NCBI RefSeq assembly: GCF_029784135.1
Contig: NC_073744.1
Span: forward strand, 31,230,981-31,294,980
Direction: 5' to 3'
DNA from: Toxorhynchites rutilus septentrionalis
Lineage: Eukaryota > Arthropoda > Insecta > Diptera > Culicidae
DNA length: 64,000 nucleotides
Shown here: in pieces, positions 34,801-48,235 of the stretch
Position numbering within the stretch: the first letter of the stretch is position 1
Layout: each line of letters starts with the position of its first letter
Program-made: the position numbers and the translations under genes
Notes under the pieces: model-generated
Told to the model about the DNA's origin: nothing
Database searches by the model: none
The model's input: the letters and a program-made list of their open reading frames with translations, nothing else

Positions 34801-35599
34801 TTTTACTGTTTTCCACTTACCACAAAAACTATATAAAACCGATCAAAAATACTGCTTATTTTTACATTTTCTACTAACAACTAACATGGAACGTATCACG
34901 TCAAAAACATACGTTTCATCAACCACCTTTTACTGGATTTGGCAAAAGAAGCGAAGGACATATGCATGCACGTATATAACGGAACGCTCCAGTCATACAC
35001 AGCCCGTTAGGGACGAATGACCTTTGGGTTAAAGTCCCTTCAAAAACAAGAACGAACGATACACAGCCCGTATCAGACAAATGCATGAAGGAATTCTATA
35101 AAATAATATTTTTGCGGTGCCTTTGCGCCAACTACACGGGCGAGTAGCACCATAGTAGCAAAAAATGTCGAAGTTCGTGACATCTGGTAGCAATATTTTT
35201 CTTCTTTTGAATTATAGAGACTTTAAACTTTACGTTCATTCGTCTCTAGCCCTGAGAAGGGCCCTTGCGAAGAAAACTAGTTCATACTCTTTCTCGACCT
35301 ATCTTTAGAAGGACATTTTCATTGTCGCTCAGCACTCCTCAGCAAACGAGTCTGCTTTCGGTGGCACCAAGCGACGCCATGAGCAATATTCTTTTAGGGA
35401 GGCAGATTAATCTCCCATCGAACTAGCAGGCCCGAAGGCAGTTTTGAATTGATAAAATTTAAATGTATTTATTGATTTTATTTTGATTTTTGATTGTTCA
35501 AAACAATTATATAAATTTTTATATACATTGCCTGATGTTTCTACCAAAACACATCATTCAAACACATTTTTTTTCATGCGCAATGATCCATGAAATTTC

Positions 35600-36880
35600 A
35601 TATCAATGACCGATCGTTTATTGTGAAAAATTTAGCACAAGTGTAAGTGTAAAATTGTATATGGTAGCAGTTGTGCTAAGAATGACTTGATATATGAAAC
35701 GATTTATTTTAATTTCCTAAAATTAAAAACCAAGGTGTGTTCCCGTTCGAGAACGGGTCGTTTAGTTTAAGCTGTCTGTTTTTTGTGTTCATTTTCACCC
35801 GAGGGAAGTTTATACGGCGAGAAAATTTGGAAATTCAAATTTCCACCATCAAAAAACACGTTTTTGACTTGTCTGACGTTCATGCGATAGCGGCATCTTT
35901 ACTGATTCAGAATCTGTTCGATTTGTTCGTTTCAAATAACCAGAAAGACTGGAATCGTGTACCATGGCACAACTTTTTTTGAACCCCCTCACTTGATCAG
36001 CTTCTAATTATGGATATATTTTTTCCGTTCAATTTTTGTTTTATTGTTGAAAGATAGATAAACAAATAGTGATATAATGGATGGTAAAATATTCTTTGTA
36101 TTACTTTTTCGGAGCTCGAAGAAACGTACGAAATTCGTGTCTTTATCCCCCTTAATCTGATCGAGACGAATCCTATCGGATTGTGCAAATGTTGTAACCT
36201 TGAAATGCAGAATGCAAAAGTTTGTTTCGTTCGGATTGCGATATGTCAAATCCGATCGGGTTCCGTAATGTGGGTTAATATGTAGTCCATGCATTGTTGC
36301 ATGTTTGCATGTTGCATGAATGTTTTTCGTGATGTTTCGTTTCTCATGAACGGTGATGTTCGGCATTTGTAGCAAATCTACTAATTCATGTGCATCAAGG
36401 ATTAATCTTTTCTTTTAATTAATCAGCAGTAGCAGCATGAACTTTTCAGACAACTCAAAAGAAGCGTATTACAAAAATTACCAGACATCAATGAAGAACA
36501 ACATCATTGCAAGAAATGTTCAGAAATCCTTGAGAGTTCCGAAAAAAAACCAAACGATTTTGTCATCAAGAGTAAAAGCTGAATTCAACCCGCACTTAAG
36601 TCGTGATTTTTATTACTACAAAAAATCCAACATTCGTTGTGTTATTGGGTGTCTTTATCCTGACGGATTTATGGCCCTCTATTACCGATTGGAAAGAGGT
36701 TCTGTCATATGAAAAAATATGGATGTTTGACCGAGCAGCACTCTCAGGCAGTTCAGTATTTTTATTGATGAATACTGAGTACTCAGGGCGGGCGTGAAGT
36801 TCAAAAAATCGTGTAAATACAAAACAGATCTCATTCAATTTTGACTATTAACTTGAATGTTTCACTTTAAAAAATACTTA
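35600..36880. other. Interior of the TIR element; no gene seen
   Basis: Frames at 35737-35982, 36004-36375 and 36437-36712 are unassigned. The last two overlap AT-rich or oppositely read frames and carry no domain I can name. Confidence 0.3.
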
Positions 36881-37027
36881 ACATGTCCACGTGGACATTA
36901 TCAAAACCCCCTCTCCCCTCACCGTGGACAAGCGTGGACATTTCCGTAAACCCTACCCGCCTAAAGTTGTCCACGTGGTATGTGGACGGCCCCTTAAGAC
37001 GTCTCGTTGAAGAATATTTGGGGAAAA

Positions 37028-37206
37028 ACTGGCATCCCTGATTTATCTATTTATTTTTGATAAAGCTGTCAGTTGAGCACAATTGAAGAGATTTAAATTG
37101 TACACGAACTACTTTTATTTGCTCCTAAAACTAATGCATGGTTTAGCATTTCTCTGTTAAAATTGGACAGTTTTGAGCATCGAGTTAAAAGAGGAGGAAA
37201 AGTGAG
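37028..37206 (+). promoter_or_regulatory. Conserved 5' flank of the zinc-finger genes
   Basis: CTGGCATCCCTGATTTATCT at 37030 and TTGGACAGTTTTGAGC at about 37160, followed by AAGTGAGATGG, occur in the same order upstream of locus E (GGCATCCCTGGTTTATTTAC at about 54269, TTGGGCAGTTTTG at 54379) and of locus B (GGCATCCCTGAGTTTATATT at about 16531, CTGGACAATTTTGAGC). The shared block covers the presumed promoter and 5' UTR; no TATA box is evident. Confidence 0.6.
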
Positions 37207-39727
<2,521 letters not shown>

Positions 39728-40074
39728 AGAATTCCTTCATCACCAAAAACGGTTGGCAAATAGCTCAAAAGAAAGGGAAATTAAAATTTGCATTTCATTC
39801 GTTGCTATCTCATAAGAAGAATATTTTCATGAATTTACCGAAAAATATTGTTTTTAAGATTTTTGATATTCCTACTTTTTGACATGTGTTCTGGGAGGCC
39901 GAATGATGCAATATTTTTTTATCTCATCATTTTATTTTATTAGGCTCATTTAGCAATTCATTTGTAACAGAGCCGAATTTATTTGTGTACATTTTTATCT
40001 TAAGATAACTTTTGTTGTATATTACACTGTTACCATTTTTTTAGGCGTAAGAGTATTCCTATCTTATCGATACA
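39728..40074. other. 3' flank of locus D; no gene seen
   Basis: It begins with 3' UTR-like sequence shared with locus C. No strong AATAAA lies in the first 150 bp. The rest is AT-rich. Confidence 0.4.
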
Positions 40075-40390
40075 CATGTCGCCTTTTTCGGCGTAAGAAT
40101 ATTCCTATTGTTCGAATGTTCACAGTTGGACTGTTCACAGTTGGACTGTTCACAGCGGGACTGTTGATATGAGGCTTCCATTGTTGTGTTATTAATAGTG
40201 TCAATTACCGATGTAGCAGACCGAAAATGTAAGCAATAAGGGACTGGGATTACCGTCACATGATGATTGTTGCGTGGACCTAGTAGCTAGAATAACCCAC
40301 AAAGATGGTCAGTTGAGGGGCTCTGAGTTATGAGCTCATGATTGTTCACTTTGTAGCGGACACGCAACCTATTAGGCTATGAAGACCCCC
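40075..40390 (-). mobile_element. SINE family S2 with tRNA-like head and tandem tail
   Basis: On the minus strand it starts GGGGGTCTTCATAGCCTAAT (A-box-like), continues TGCGTGTCCGCTACAAAGTG and TCATGAGCTCATAACTC (B-box region), then the shared body ACAATCATCATGTGACGGTA. It ends in 15-bp repeats CTGTGAACAGTCCAA (three, at about 40118-40165). Related heads are at 41160 and 41330 and a body at 23265. Confidence 0.65.
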
Positions 40391-40619
40391 AGTGATGCGA
40401 TATGTGTCTGTTATCAAATTTTATAGGATTTCTGAATAATATTTTCCCACACTCTAACATAGGTCTTCGTAGTATATTTATTCTAAAATTGAAAGATGCT
40501 GGATGGTTGACGTAACACATAACTCTTACATATTTTGCAACACATTGTATTTTACTGTTATTTTTGTCATCGAACCCAGGTTGAGAGTATGTACCGTAAG
40601 TACATGAGGTAGAAGTATA

Positions 40620-41110
40620 TTTTATACTTATGACAGACATACAGCTGTAATTGCGTTGTACTTCGAAAATTGTATGTCTGTCACCATGTACAGCGCTAGA
40701 ACCATGCAAGCAACTCGGTACAATCGCTATACCTGTACCGACCTATTTTACCGCTGTACATGGCTACAGTTGTACTGTGCGCAGCGCCATAGACGATTAG
40801 TGGTGGGTAGCATGAACAAAACGAATCAAAACATTTGGTATACAATCTTTTCATTGACTTTCTCTTGAGTTAATAACTCAGATTGGAAACATATTTGTTG
40901 TGTTCGATAGTTTAGACGCTAAATAAAAACCCTTTTCATTGAAATATTGGTGAAAATACAATGCAATAAATTCAAACTTCTGATTGTCAGTCTGACATGC
41001 GGTACAATGTACAACCAAAGTATGTGTGTCATGCTATCGTGGTACCTGTACAACGCTGTACACGTACAGCGCTAGTACAGTTGTATGTCTGTCCATGGTA
41101 TTAAAGTATA
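40620..41110. mobile_element. MITE with TGACAGACATACAGCTGTA ends
   Basis: TTTATACTTATGACAGACAT at the left and the inverse TTGTATGTCTGTCCATGGTATTAAAGTATAAA at the right form imperfect inverted ends. Inside, the GTACAGCGC and GCTGTAC words are repeated many times in both directions. There is no frame. The target duplication is uncertain. Confidence 0.6.
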
Positions 41111-41159
41111 AATGGCAACCATGTGTAAGACATGTTGATTTACAGCCATCAACCAAGGT

Positions 41160-41415
41160 AATTTCCGTAATCTAGATGTTTGCGCGTCCGCTTACTAAGC
41201 GAACGTTCGTGGATTCAATTCCAGTCCCCTCAATGAATTGATTGGTCTTTTTCAATGCTAGAGACGATAAATGCTGTAGTTTAAAGCGTCTATAATAGAA
41301 AAATCAGATCAACCGTCAACCATTCGGGGGTCTTTGTAGCCTAATTGGTTGCGTGTCCGCTACTAAGCGAACGATCATGAGCTCATAACTCATGGCCCTT
41401 CAACTGACCATCTTA
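41160..41415 (+). mobile_element. Two tRNA-like SINE S2 heads in tandem
   Basis: The first head has GCGCGTCCGCTTACTAAGCG and GTTCGTGGATTCAATTCCAG (41190-41245). The second has GTAGCCTAATTGGTTGCGTG and TGATC/ATGAGCTCATAACTCA (41333-41395). Each has A- and B-box-like segments about 40 bp apart. The first is followed by about 85 bp of short body; the second is cut by the Feilai-like SINE. Confidence 0.6.
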
Positions 41416-41990
41416 GTGTGTGGCACTAACGGTTCCAGTGGAACTTCTACCTTCTCAACGTAGGTATTATTTGCGTCATTTTTATAAACTGTGATTTCTA
41501 TGCCAAATAATGTGCGCTACACATACAACGTCCCGTCACCGTGAAGTCAACGTAAAGGAATGAAATGTGAAATATTCTCCCATGGAAAACGTATGCTGGC
41601 ATTCACATACACAATCACCGGAAACTTTGGCGCCGGCAAAATAAGTCCAAGAGAATAGTTGACGGGACGGTGACGGTAAAGCTGTATGTGCAGCGCACTT
41701 TAGACTTAATTTGCCGACGGCGAACTTGCCGTTGCTGGTGTATGTGAATGTTTCCATAATAATTGCATGGAAGAGTAATTGACGTAACGTGACGTGGATG
41801 TTGTATGTGAGTGGCACTCAACACGTCTTGAATGGATTCTGGAGTGGTAAGCTCTAGAATACGCGTGACCCTCGCGCAAGTCGGAAGAAATTTCTTTGAC
41901 GAAAAATGATCCGCCTAATACGGGAATCGAACCCGAACCCCCGGCATGATAATGTGTGCGGCTAACTGTTAGGCCGAGGACATAGTCAGC
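41412..41990 (-). mobile_element. Feilai-like SINE split by a MITE
   Basis: The right part (41820-41990, read in reverse) has the tRNA-like head, with GGGGGTTCGGGTTCGATTCC as the B-box region, and the body with CGTATTCTAGAGCTTACCAC. The left part (41412-41510) is the 3' body with AATGACGCAAATAATACCTA and GTTGAGAAGGTAGAAGTTCC. The two halves adjoin in the unbroken copy at 20960-21010, so the intervening 300 bp is an insertion. Confidence 0.75.
41511..41818. mobile_element. MITE family M2, composite copy inside the SINE
   Basis: The ends are GTGCGCTACACATACAACGT and GGATGTTGTATGTGAGTGGCAC. Inside there is a second pair of such ends (TGTGCAGCGCACTTTAGAC at about 41690), followed by GTTGCTGGTGTATGTGAATG. 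It looks like one diverged copy with half of another attached. Confidence 0.7.
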
Positions 41991-42165
41991 CCTATTCTGT
42001 ATTCCGCCTGTTTTCCATTTCATTAGAAATCGTTGTTTCGTTCGAGCTATAATTTCGCTTAACCTATTTCGAACGTTTTGCCCCTTAAATGTTCTAAGAG
42101 AAACAGATCGAATCCATGTTAGGAATACACTTTTCGGAGTGTAAAAAAACATGCGAGTGCAGAAG
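41985..42165. repeat. Fragment of the element nested in family R at 18.8 kb
   Basis: CAGCCCTATTCTGTATTCCG and TCGTTCGAGCTATAATTTCG match, in reverse, the 18900-19010 segment (CGGAATATAGAATAGGGCTG). It is followed by a CGGAGTGTAAAAAAACATGC block also seen near 10540. Confidence 0.55.
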
Positions 42166-42384
42166 TAGCCCCGGAAGACCGTTTTAAGGAAACATATTCT
42201 AGTTTGCACAAAGGCAAGCGAGCACAAAAGAACTCGCAGATTGCATTTATTTGCTTATTTCCCCAGACATCTTGGATTTGAAGTCTGTGTTAGGGAAACG
42301 CATTTCAGTCGGAACAAAAATACCCCCAACTTTCATGTATTTGCAATGCCGATCTATCCAACGCTGCTTGGTTTTGAAGTCTGT

Positions 42385-43836
42385 GGGCCCTATTATAGAA
42401 ATCGAATCGAGGATTCGATACAATCACTATCACTATCACACCGAGTAAAATCTGGAATTATAGAAATCGAGGAAAACTGCTCAATTCGTTAGCAAGCTCG
42501 AATGTCAGCGGGTGTGATGAAATATTTTGAAACAAGTCTGAAATGTTTCATGAAGCACTATAAAAAGGATGCCAAATCTTTTTTTGAGGCACCTGCTATG
42601 AAAATGTATTTCCAAAAGTGTTAATATGGTTATGTTTTGGAGTAAATTGATTTTCCCTCAAAGAATAAAGCTTAATAGGCGTAAGGCACGCATGCATGTG
42701 TAATAAAAACGACAGCGTGGAACAATTTGCTGTACAAAAAATATAATTATTAGAAAATCTATGGAATTCCGTAAAGAGTCATGCACGAATTTCACGTTTT
42801 TTTAGTAAAACAATTTTTGTTATTCATGTAATGCAACATGTAATTTTCATGTAGCGTTGATTTCTTGTTTAGCGGCGTCGATAGCTTTATTGTATTGGGG
42901 CCACCACCTGTTGCTCTAAATTCTCGCTTGTTGTGTGCTAGTGTTTTCTTTACCTTTCCCCTCATGTCAATCCAAACCTGTAATTTAAATAAAATCATTA
43001 TTGTTTTGCAGGATAGCTTTAGCATATGGTATAGAGCATTATACCACTCCGACCATTAGTTTGATCTATTGTAGTGAAAGTGGTATAGTTTGGCATAGTA
43101 TAGCAATAAAAAAGAAAATTGCTGCCAAAAATAACGTACTAATGTATGCTAGTAGAAGTAAGCAATTTTTAGGTAGGAAATTCGGTTGAAAGAAATTCAA
43201 AGAGTATGATAAAATTTACTTATGAAAGTTATGTGTATCGTAAAAGAAATACTTACTTTCTGCCATTCTGAACCTAGATGCATTGGAGGTCTCAGTGCAT
43301 TAAGCTCCTCACTGAATTCCTCCAACTTTTTCTATACCGGGATTATACTAGAACTGCCTCCACAAAAACCTCGAGCAATGTCTACATTCGCTTCCATTGT
43401 TTCAAGGAGCCGTTCAAACTGGTGGTGATTTGGTTTTTTTTTTCTTCCGCCACTCATTTTCAGCCACTGAAATATGCGCTGGAAGTAAATTCTACATTGT
43501 AAGTTATAACATGATTAGTATAAAGGACAACTGAACACTTACCTTGCATAGACTATTCTGGCAGCACCGTAAAACAAATGCTGATCAAAACAAACGAACA
43601 TGTGTTGCAAATTGCATATATTGAAGCGTTTCTGAAATGTTTCCCAAAGGGATACAAGCCAAAACAAAATAATTCTCTGAAGATATGCAACAAGTGAACC
43701 AAACAACTCGAAAAGTTCTGACACTTGCATCGATAGTTATCGCTCGCTCGGTGCTATCGAATTGCTCGATTTCTATAATAGTAAAATAGAGCTAACGAGC
43801 AAAATTCTTATAGCCTCGATTTCTATAATAGGGCCC
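42385..43836. mobile_element. PIF/Harbinger-type element, 1452 bp
   Basis: The ends are perfect 21-bp inverted repeats GGGCCCTATTATAGAAATCG(A). TGT lies on both sides (42382-42384, 43837-43839), and the uninterrupted repeat has a single copy. It carries a Myb/SANT-like gene typical of the second protein of Harbinger elements but no DDE nuclease, so it is probably mobilised in trans. Confidence 0.8.
42792..43457 (-). CDS. Myb/SANT-like DNA-binding protein of a Harbinger element, decayed
   Basis: Two exons on the minus strand: 43457-43257 (ATG at 43457, donor AAA|GTAAGT) and 42977-42792 (acceptor TTACAG|GTTTGG). They join in phase 0 as SEWQK|VWIDMRGKVKK. Exon 1 shows FERLLETMEANVDIARGFCG and EEFSEELNALRPP. 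Exon 2 shows KTLAHNKREFRATGGGPN. This is the trihelix/regulatory-protein-zeste-like pattern that precedes DNA binding and nuclear import of the transposase in Harbinger elements. Exon 1 has a stop (PV*KK) and a shift in its lysine run near the start, so it is not functional now. The frame after GGGPN has no family similarity I can see. Confidence 0.7.
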
Positions 43837-43960
43837 TGTGTTAGGGAACACATTTCGGTGAAAACAAAAGTCCCCATACTTTCATGTATTTGCAATGCCG
43901 ATTTCCCCAAGGCTGCATGGTTTTGATGGCTGTGTTAGGGAAACCGTAGATCGGGCCAAT

Positions 43961-46090
43961 CAAAATGAGGCAGTTAGGGCGTTTAGATAACGCTTAACAT
44001 TTTACAGTTATTCAATTGTTTATCTAATGAAAAATAACATTTTATTAATTGCGATAGAAACGTAGAAATATTCCTTCTCAATTGATGCAAACATCTTTCC
44101 GATCCAGTACGAAATGTTCGAGTTATAAACATTCGGAATCTTTCATTTTTTCCTGCATGTTCTGTGTTTAGGTTTTCATTTTACCCCCCATATACTCCGG
44201 TAAGACATAGTCCCACGTCAAAAACCTGGAAGAATCCAGTTTAAACTGGAACATTGGCAACGCTGGTGTAGAGTGTTTTGCCGCGAGTGAATGCAAGCAA
44301 TGTTGGTGATTGACGAGAGAATCGACGAAAGCATCCAACTTTTTTCAACATGTGAAAACAACTTCTTCAATCAATGTGTTCGTCTCGCATCATACGATAC
44401 CACTCAGTGAGTGAGCGAATCCAAACATGTGGTAGACAAGTTCATTCTGTCTCGTAAGTAGAAAGAACAGCAGCTCTGTCGACCAATGATTCACTCTCCG
44501 TCGATCGGATTTGTGTGCGGATGAGACAGAGAAGGATCGCCAAGCGATAATTTTCCCGTGATTGTACTCATTTGAACAATTATCATACCGACAGCAAGCG
44601 TTTTAAGGGCCAATGCAGCAAATGTCTGTATATTGTGATGCATACCGTACAAATATTTATAAGCAGGGCGGCGATTTTTATTCGATCAGTTGTTTTTGAA
44701 TGTCCCCTACTTATTCTTTAAATTTATCAGGTGTAATACATATTTTATATTAATGTGGGTTAATTGTATATACGATAAAAGAAGTTATGATTTGTAAATG
44801 CTTGTGGTACAGTAGTTTGCTTCCGAAGAATAGCAGCATAAAGGACATTGGAAAACCGCCAGCAAGTAACTTTTAACGACCAAAATAAACAGGACCACCG
44901 GTAACGTAAAGAAGAAAACATCGAATAAAAAAGTCTGGTGCATGAGAATATACACACAGATATGATATGAAATTGATAGCAAGAATTTTTATGTTATCCG
45001 GATGGTCAATATTTACCAGTTTTCGCATGGAGTATAGCGTTTCACCAATCGATGGAAAATAAATACGATACAGTAATCTTCCGAATATACATATTTCAGT
45101 TTTTGCGGAATGTTTCTTCAGGAAAGAAATGAAGTTCTAATGTAAATCCGAAAGAACTTTTCACACCATCAAATAACGTTACGTTCCAGATTGTATCCAT
45201 TACTTCTCCCAACAAAACGTTTTTAACCTGTTTTTAACCCTAATATACTCGCGCTAATGGTCTCTCAGACCGACAATCAATAATTTTGTTTTAAAGAGGA
45301 TGAATTAAATCACTTTAAAAACTGAGTTAAGGCGAAGAACACATATTAATAGATTATCACGTATGCTGCAAGAAATATTGAACAGCTTTTCTTCTGTTAA
45401 GAACTTAATAACAGAAAAGGTTACAATTATGATTTTTTGGGGTTATATTGAAATAATTTTAATATAAGTTAAGAAAGAGTAAGTACAGGTCGGACTCTAT
45501 ACAACTAGTTTCGATTATCTGCAGTAAATTTATATACGTTGGCAATTCCAAATTTAAATGAATACATCGATTTAATATTTAAACATACCTAATATGATAA
45601 TTTGATGAAATATGGATGTAGTTAGGATGAGCAATGTCTGTTTAGTATGTTTTAATTCGGTTATCAACAGTGCATCATATGATCTTTCGAATAATCATGG
45701 ATGTAGTAAGGAAAAGGAAAAGTTGGGGTAGGAGTGTTGAGATTGTTGCAAAGAATACAAAATAAGTGATTAATCTTTGAATCCGCTTGGATAGTTCTTT
45801 GATTTATTGGATTCTCAAAAGATGTCTATTTCGCATCTTCATATGTTACGATATTATCGCAGAATAGATTTAATTTAATTTAATTTTTTTCTTGCAAATT
45901 ATTATTTATTTTGGTTTAAAAATAAATTCACGAGTAACGATGTGCATTAGAGTGCCAATGAGAATGGTCATCTCAAATTTACGAATGGGACTTCCTGAAA
46001 AAAAAAATTACCTCGAAAAAATACACTATACAATATTTTAGCTCGTTCAGACTTTACTTACTGTTGTCGTAAAGACGCCAAAGTTTGAGT
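43961..46090. other. No gene seen in 2.1 kb
   Basis: CGGGCCAATCAAAATGAGGC near 43970 may be a transposon end. The 44200-44600 stretch is GC-richer but without a frame. Frames at 44760-44982 overlap on one strand and have no domain. The rest is AT-rich. Confidence 0.35.
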
Positions 46091-46099
46091 CATCCGAAA

Positions 46100-46335
46100 A
46101 CCACAGAATCAACGTTCATGCGTTCATGCGTTCTTTTACAGCCAACAACGGGATCAATGGAATCATTCGGTACCTCGTCCCAAGCCTCGGCCACCCAAAA
46201 CATAGCATCCCTAATGTTGATTCGCTTAACCATCTCATCGAACTCTCCTTGGCTCCTGGATGCCAAGCTTTTGCTTGTATTTGGACTTGATCGTTTGAAT
46301 AATATTTTGGTTCATGAGCTGTAACAAGGCAATGT
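46100..46335 (-). pseudogene. pogo/Tigger-type transposase C-terminal fragment
   Basis: On the minus strand one frame reads ALLQLMNQNIIQTIKSKYKQ, which matches the (P)PMDQ..I...K..YR block of pogo/Tigger/jerky transposases. A second frame continues GEFDEMVKRINIRDAMFWVA and EAWDEVPNDSI, matching the following AI.WI..AW..V region. A frameshift separates the two at about 46265. The catalytic aspartates upstream are missing. Downstream plus-strand sequence TTCGATTATCCGGAAAATTCG (46479) may be remains of the terminal repeat. Confidence 0.7.
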
Positions 46336-47230
46336 TTTTTTTCGAATTTCAAAACATTATTCCTCCCCCATGGGGCGCTAGTCAATTTGTGGCTAAGATA
46401 CTGCATTGTACAAATAAGTCAGTGCAAATCATAGTTATTTTACGTTTACCGAGAGATTTCCGTTTAATTTTCTTATGATTCGATTATCCGGAAAATTCGA
46501 TCATTCGGAGTGAAAATAAAATCAACATTCCGTTTCATCTCTAGTCGAGAGTGAGCAGTCTGAGAAACTGATCATCCATTACAGACCATTGGACAAAACG
46601 ATTTCTTCAAAGATTTGGTGTTTTTGCGAAAGCCATCAAAGTCCAGCGCGGATACAACCAGGTTACAAAACTAGAGGGACGAGATCTAGCTTCATGAGGA
46701 TGCATCGTATGCCTTTTCGAAATTTACAACAAATCAATCTAGCCAGCAAGTAATCAACTACCATCCCCTCTTGGATGATGCCTACACACGCTATTAATGA
46801 TTTTTTCACACGCTACCAATGATAAATAATTGATTTTTGATACAAGTTATCTCAAAAGCTTATTTCAATAAGTGCGATCTTTTGCCCCATAGGCTGCGAA
46901 CTTGTGCCTCCACTATTGGACAAAAATCCGCTTTTGACAATTTGTATTATAATAAATATTGGACAAGCAAAACTCGAAGCATTTATAGATTGCGTTTCGA
47001 AGGTTATATATAGTTACTATTTAGTAAGCAAACTGAACCCTATTGGCTTTCCTTTTAAAAGTTATTAGACCACAACTGTTAGGTGCGCACCTGCGAGCAT
47101 TAGCACATCGAAAAGTTATATTTTCATCGCATCGCATTTTTGTCTTTCGATTCAATTCTTTTCTGAGAGCGACACCACTCTATCACAAAGCGATTCGATC
47201 CAAAGCTCCGAGGCTAAGCACCCAATCGGA
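46336..47230. other. No gene seen
   Basis: Possible pogo flank at the start. The remainder carries no motif. The frame at 47043-47321 is a chimera that enters retrotransposon sequence in the wrong frame. Confidence 0.35.
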
Positions 47231-47234
47231 TCAG

Positions 47235-47770
47235 GAAACGAAAGTAAAGCGACTTTATTCGCACATTCTCCCGACTCATGTCCAATCACTGTTCGTCAGA
47301 CGCGCTACTCTTTCGTTTTAGACGACGGTGGCACTAGATGCAGGAAAGTGGTCGTACGAATTGTATACAATAGTGAAAGTAAACAACCACATTGAGTTGT
47401 ATTGGTGTGGTTACATTTCTTACCACTTCCTTCGTTCGAATTCGTCAGCTTCTATCGAACAAAATTGTTTGTTTCTCTTCGTACAATCAAATTTTCGTGC
47501 GTACTCCGATCCAAAGTAACCTTAGCCTTAATCATGCCGATAGCAATATATGTACACGTTGTTTGGTCGTGCGAGGTGTATCTTGTTGCCAGATCCAATC
47601 TAGGCAACTCTCTTCGGGCCAGAGGAAGGCAGCCCATTGTGCTGGTTAGACCTTGATTACATATCCCGAATATATGTCTACCTAAAAGGTATCGATCTTC
47701 GTGTGTGAATGTCCTTATATCCTTATAAGGACATTTCCTTTTCCTTCGCGAGAACTCAAATCCCTTCTTA
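47235..47770 (+). mobile_element. Retrotransposon ORF2 fragments split by a MITE
   Basis: 47248-47320 matches 2290-2360 of the 0.18-kb element (CTCCCGACTCATGTCCAATC). 47565-47730 matches 2421-2610 (GTTGTTTGGTCGTGCGAGGT) and has a deletion at GTGCTGGT. Between them lies a MITE. The fragment ends near CTTATATCCTTATA and is dead. Confidence 0.8.
47321..47530. mobile_element. MITE family M3 copy 1
   Basis: The ends GGTGGCACTAGATGCAGGAA and GATCCAAAGTAACC are imperfect inverted repeats. The body, with GAAAGTAAACAACCACATTG, is the reverse of 57595-57805. It sits inside the retrotransposon frame, next to a TA. Confidence 0.75.
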
Positions 47771-47809
47771 CTAACAATAGAATAAGGTGAAACGTCAATT
47801 TTGAATCAT

Positions 47810-48170
47810 ATTCGTCATCAACCTGGGACTACGAAATTATCCGCGATGACTAGTGGCGACATTCGAGTTTGGGATTCAAATCATTCTCCATCAAATTAGA
47901 AGGTTCGACGGCAATTTTAAATTGGTAACATTTGAATGAAAACTTTTACTTTGCGTTATTTGATTACTTGAAGCACGTAGTCCTAATTTCCTCTGAATTT
48001 TCGATATTCGTAATAAAACTTTTTATTATAATAGAAAATCAATTACAAACAAAATTTTCGTATAGGATTTCTCACCATTTGCAGAAAAAAAAATTCATTC
48101 ACATAGAATACTTATTTTATTCGAAAAAGTTAATTTTCATTCATAATTTACACTTTAAAATTCGTTTTCC
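47810..48170 (+). repeat. Repeat family R copy
   Basis: TATCCGCGATGACTAGTGGC, GGCAATTTTAAATTGGTAAC, TTTTATTATAATAGAAAATC and TTAATTTTCATTCATAATTT occur in the family order. Confidence 0.7.
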
Positions 48171-48235
48171 CTTCTCAAGAACACATAATAATATTCGCTT
48201 CATAAACACGAGCTGTTCCTTTCAGTTTCAGAGAT

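Larger units (their letters stand above)
32923..36994. mobile_element. 4.07-kb TIR element carrying histone-like sequence
   Basis: The left end AGGGGCTGTCCACATACCACGTGGACA and right end (from 36967, GTTGTCCACGTGGTATGTGG...CGGCCCCT) are inverted repeats of about 27 bp. Sub-terminal GTCCACGTGGACAT words are also inverted (33017, 36883). No clear target duplication is seen. The inside has no transposase I recognise. It contains the histone pseudogene, a partial family R copy (about 35440-35600) and AT-rich sequence. A lone right end of the same family (TTATGTGGACGGTCCCTT) lies at about 54177-54194 upstream of locus E. Confidence 0.7.
42240..43960. repeat. Older repeat split by a PIF/Harbinger element
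   Basis: Sequence before 42385 (GAAGTCTGTGTTAGGGAAAC, TTTCATGTATTTGCAATGCC) appears twice as about 105-bp units. It continues after 43836 with a third similar unit (43837-43950). The repeated unit without the insertion shows the intact CTGTGTTAGGG site. Confidence 0.6.

Noticed and set aside
47043..47656. Overlapping plus-strand frames (92, 63, 85 and 84 codons)
   Set aside because: They cross from flanking DNA into retrotransposon and MITE sequence in changing frames; no single gene is supported.
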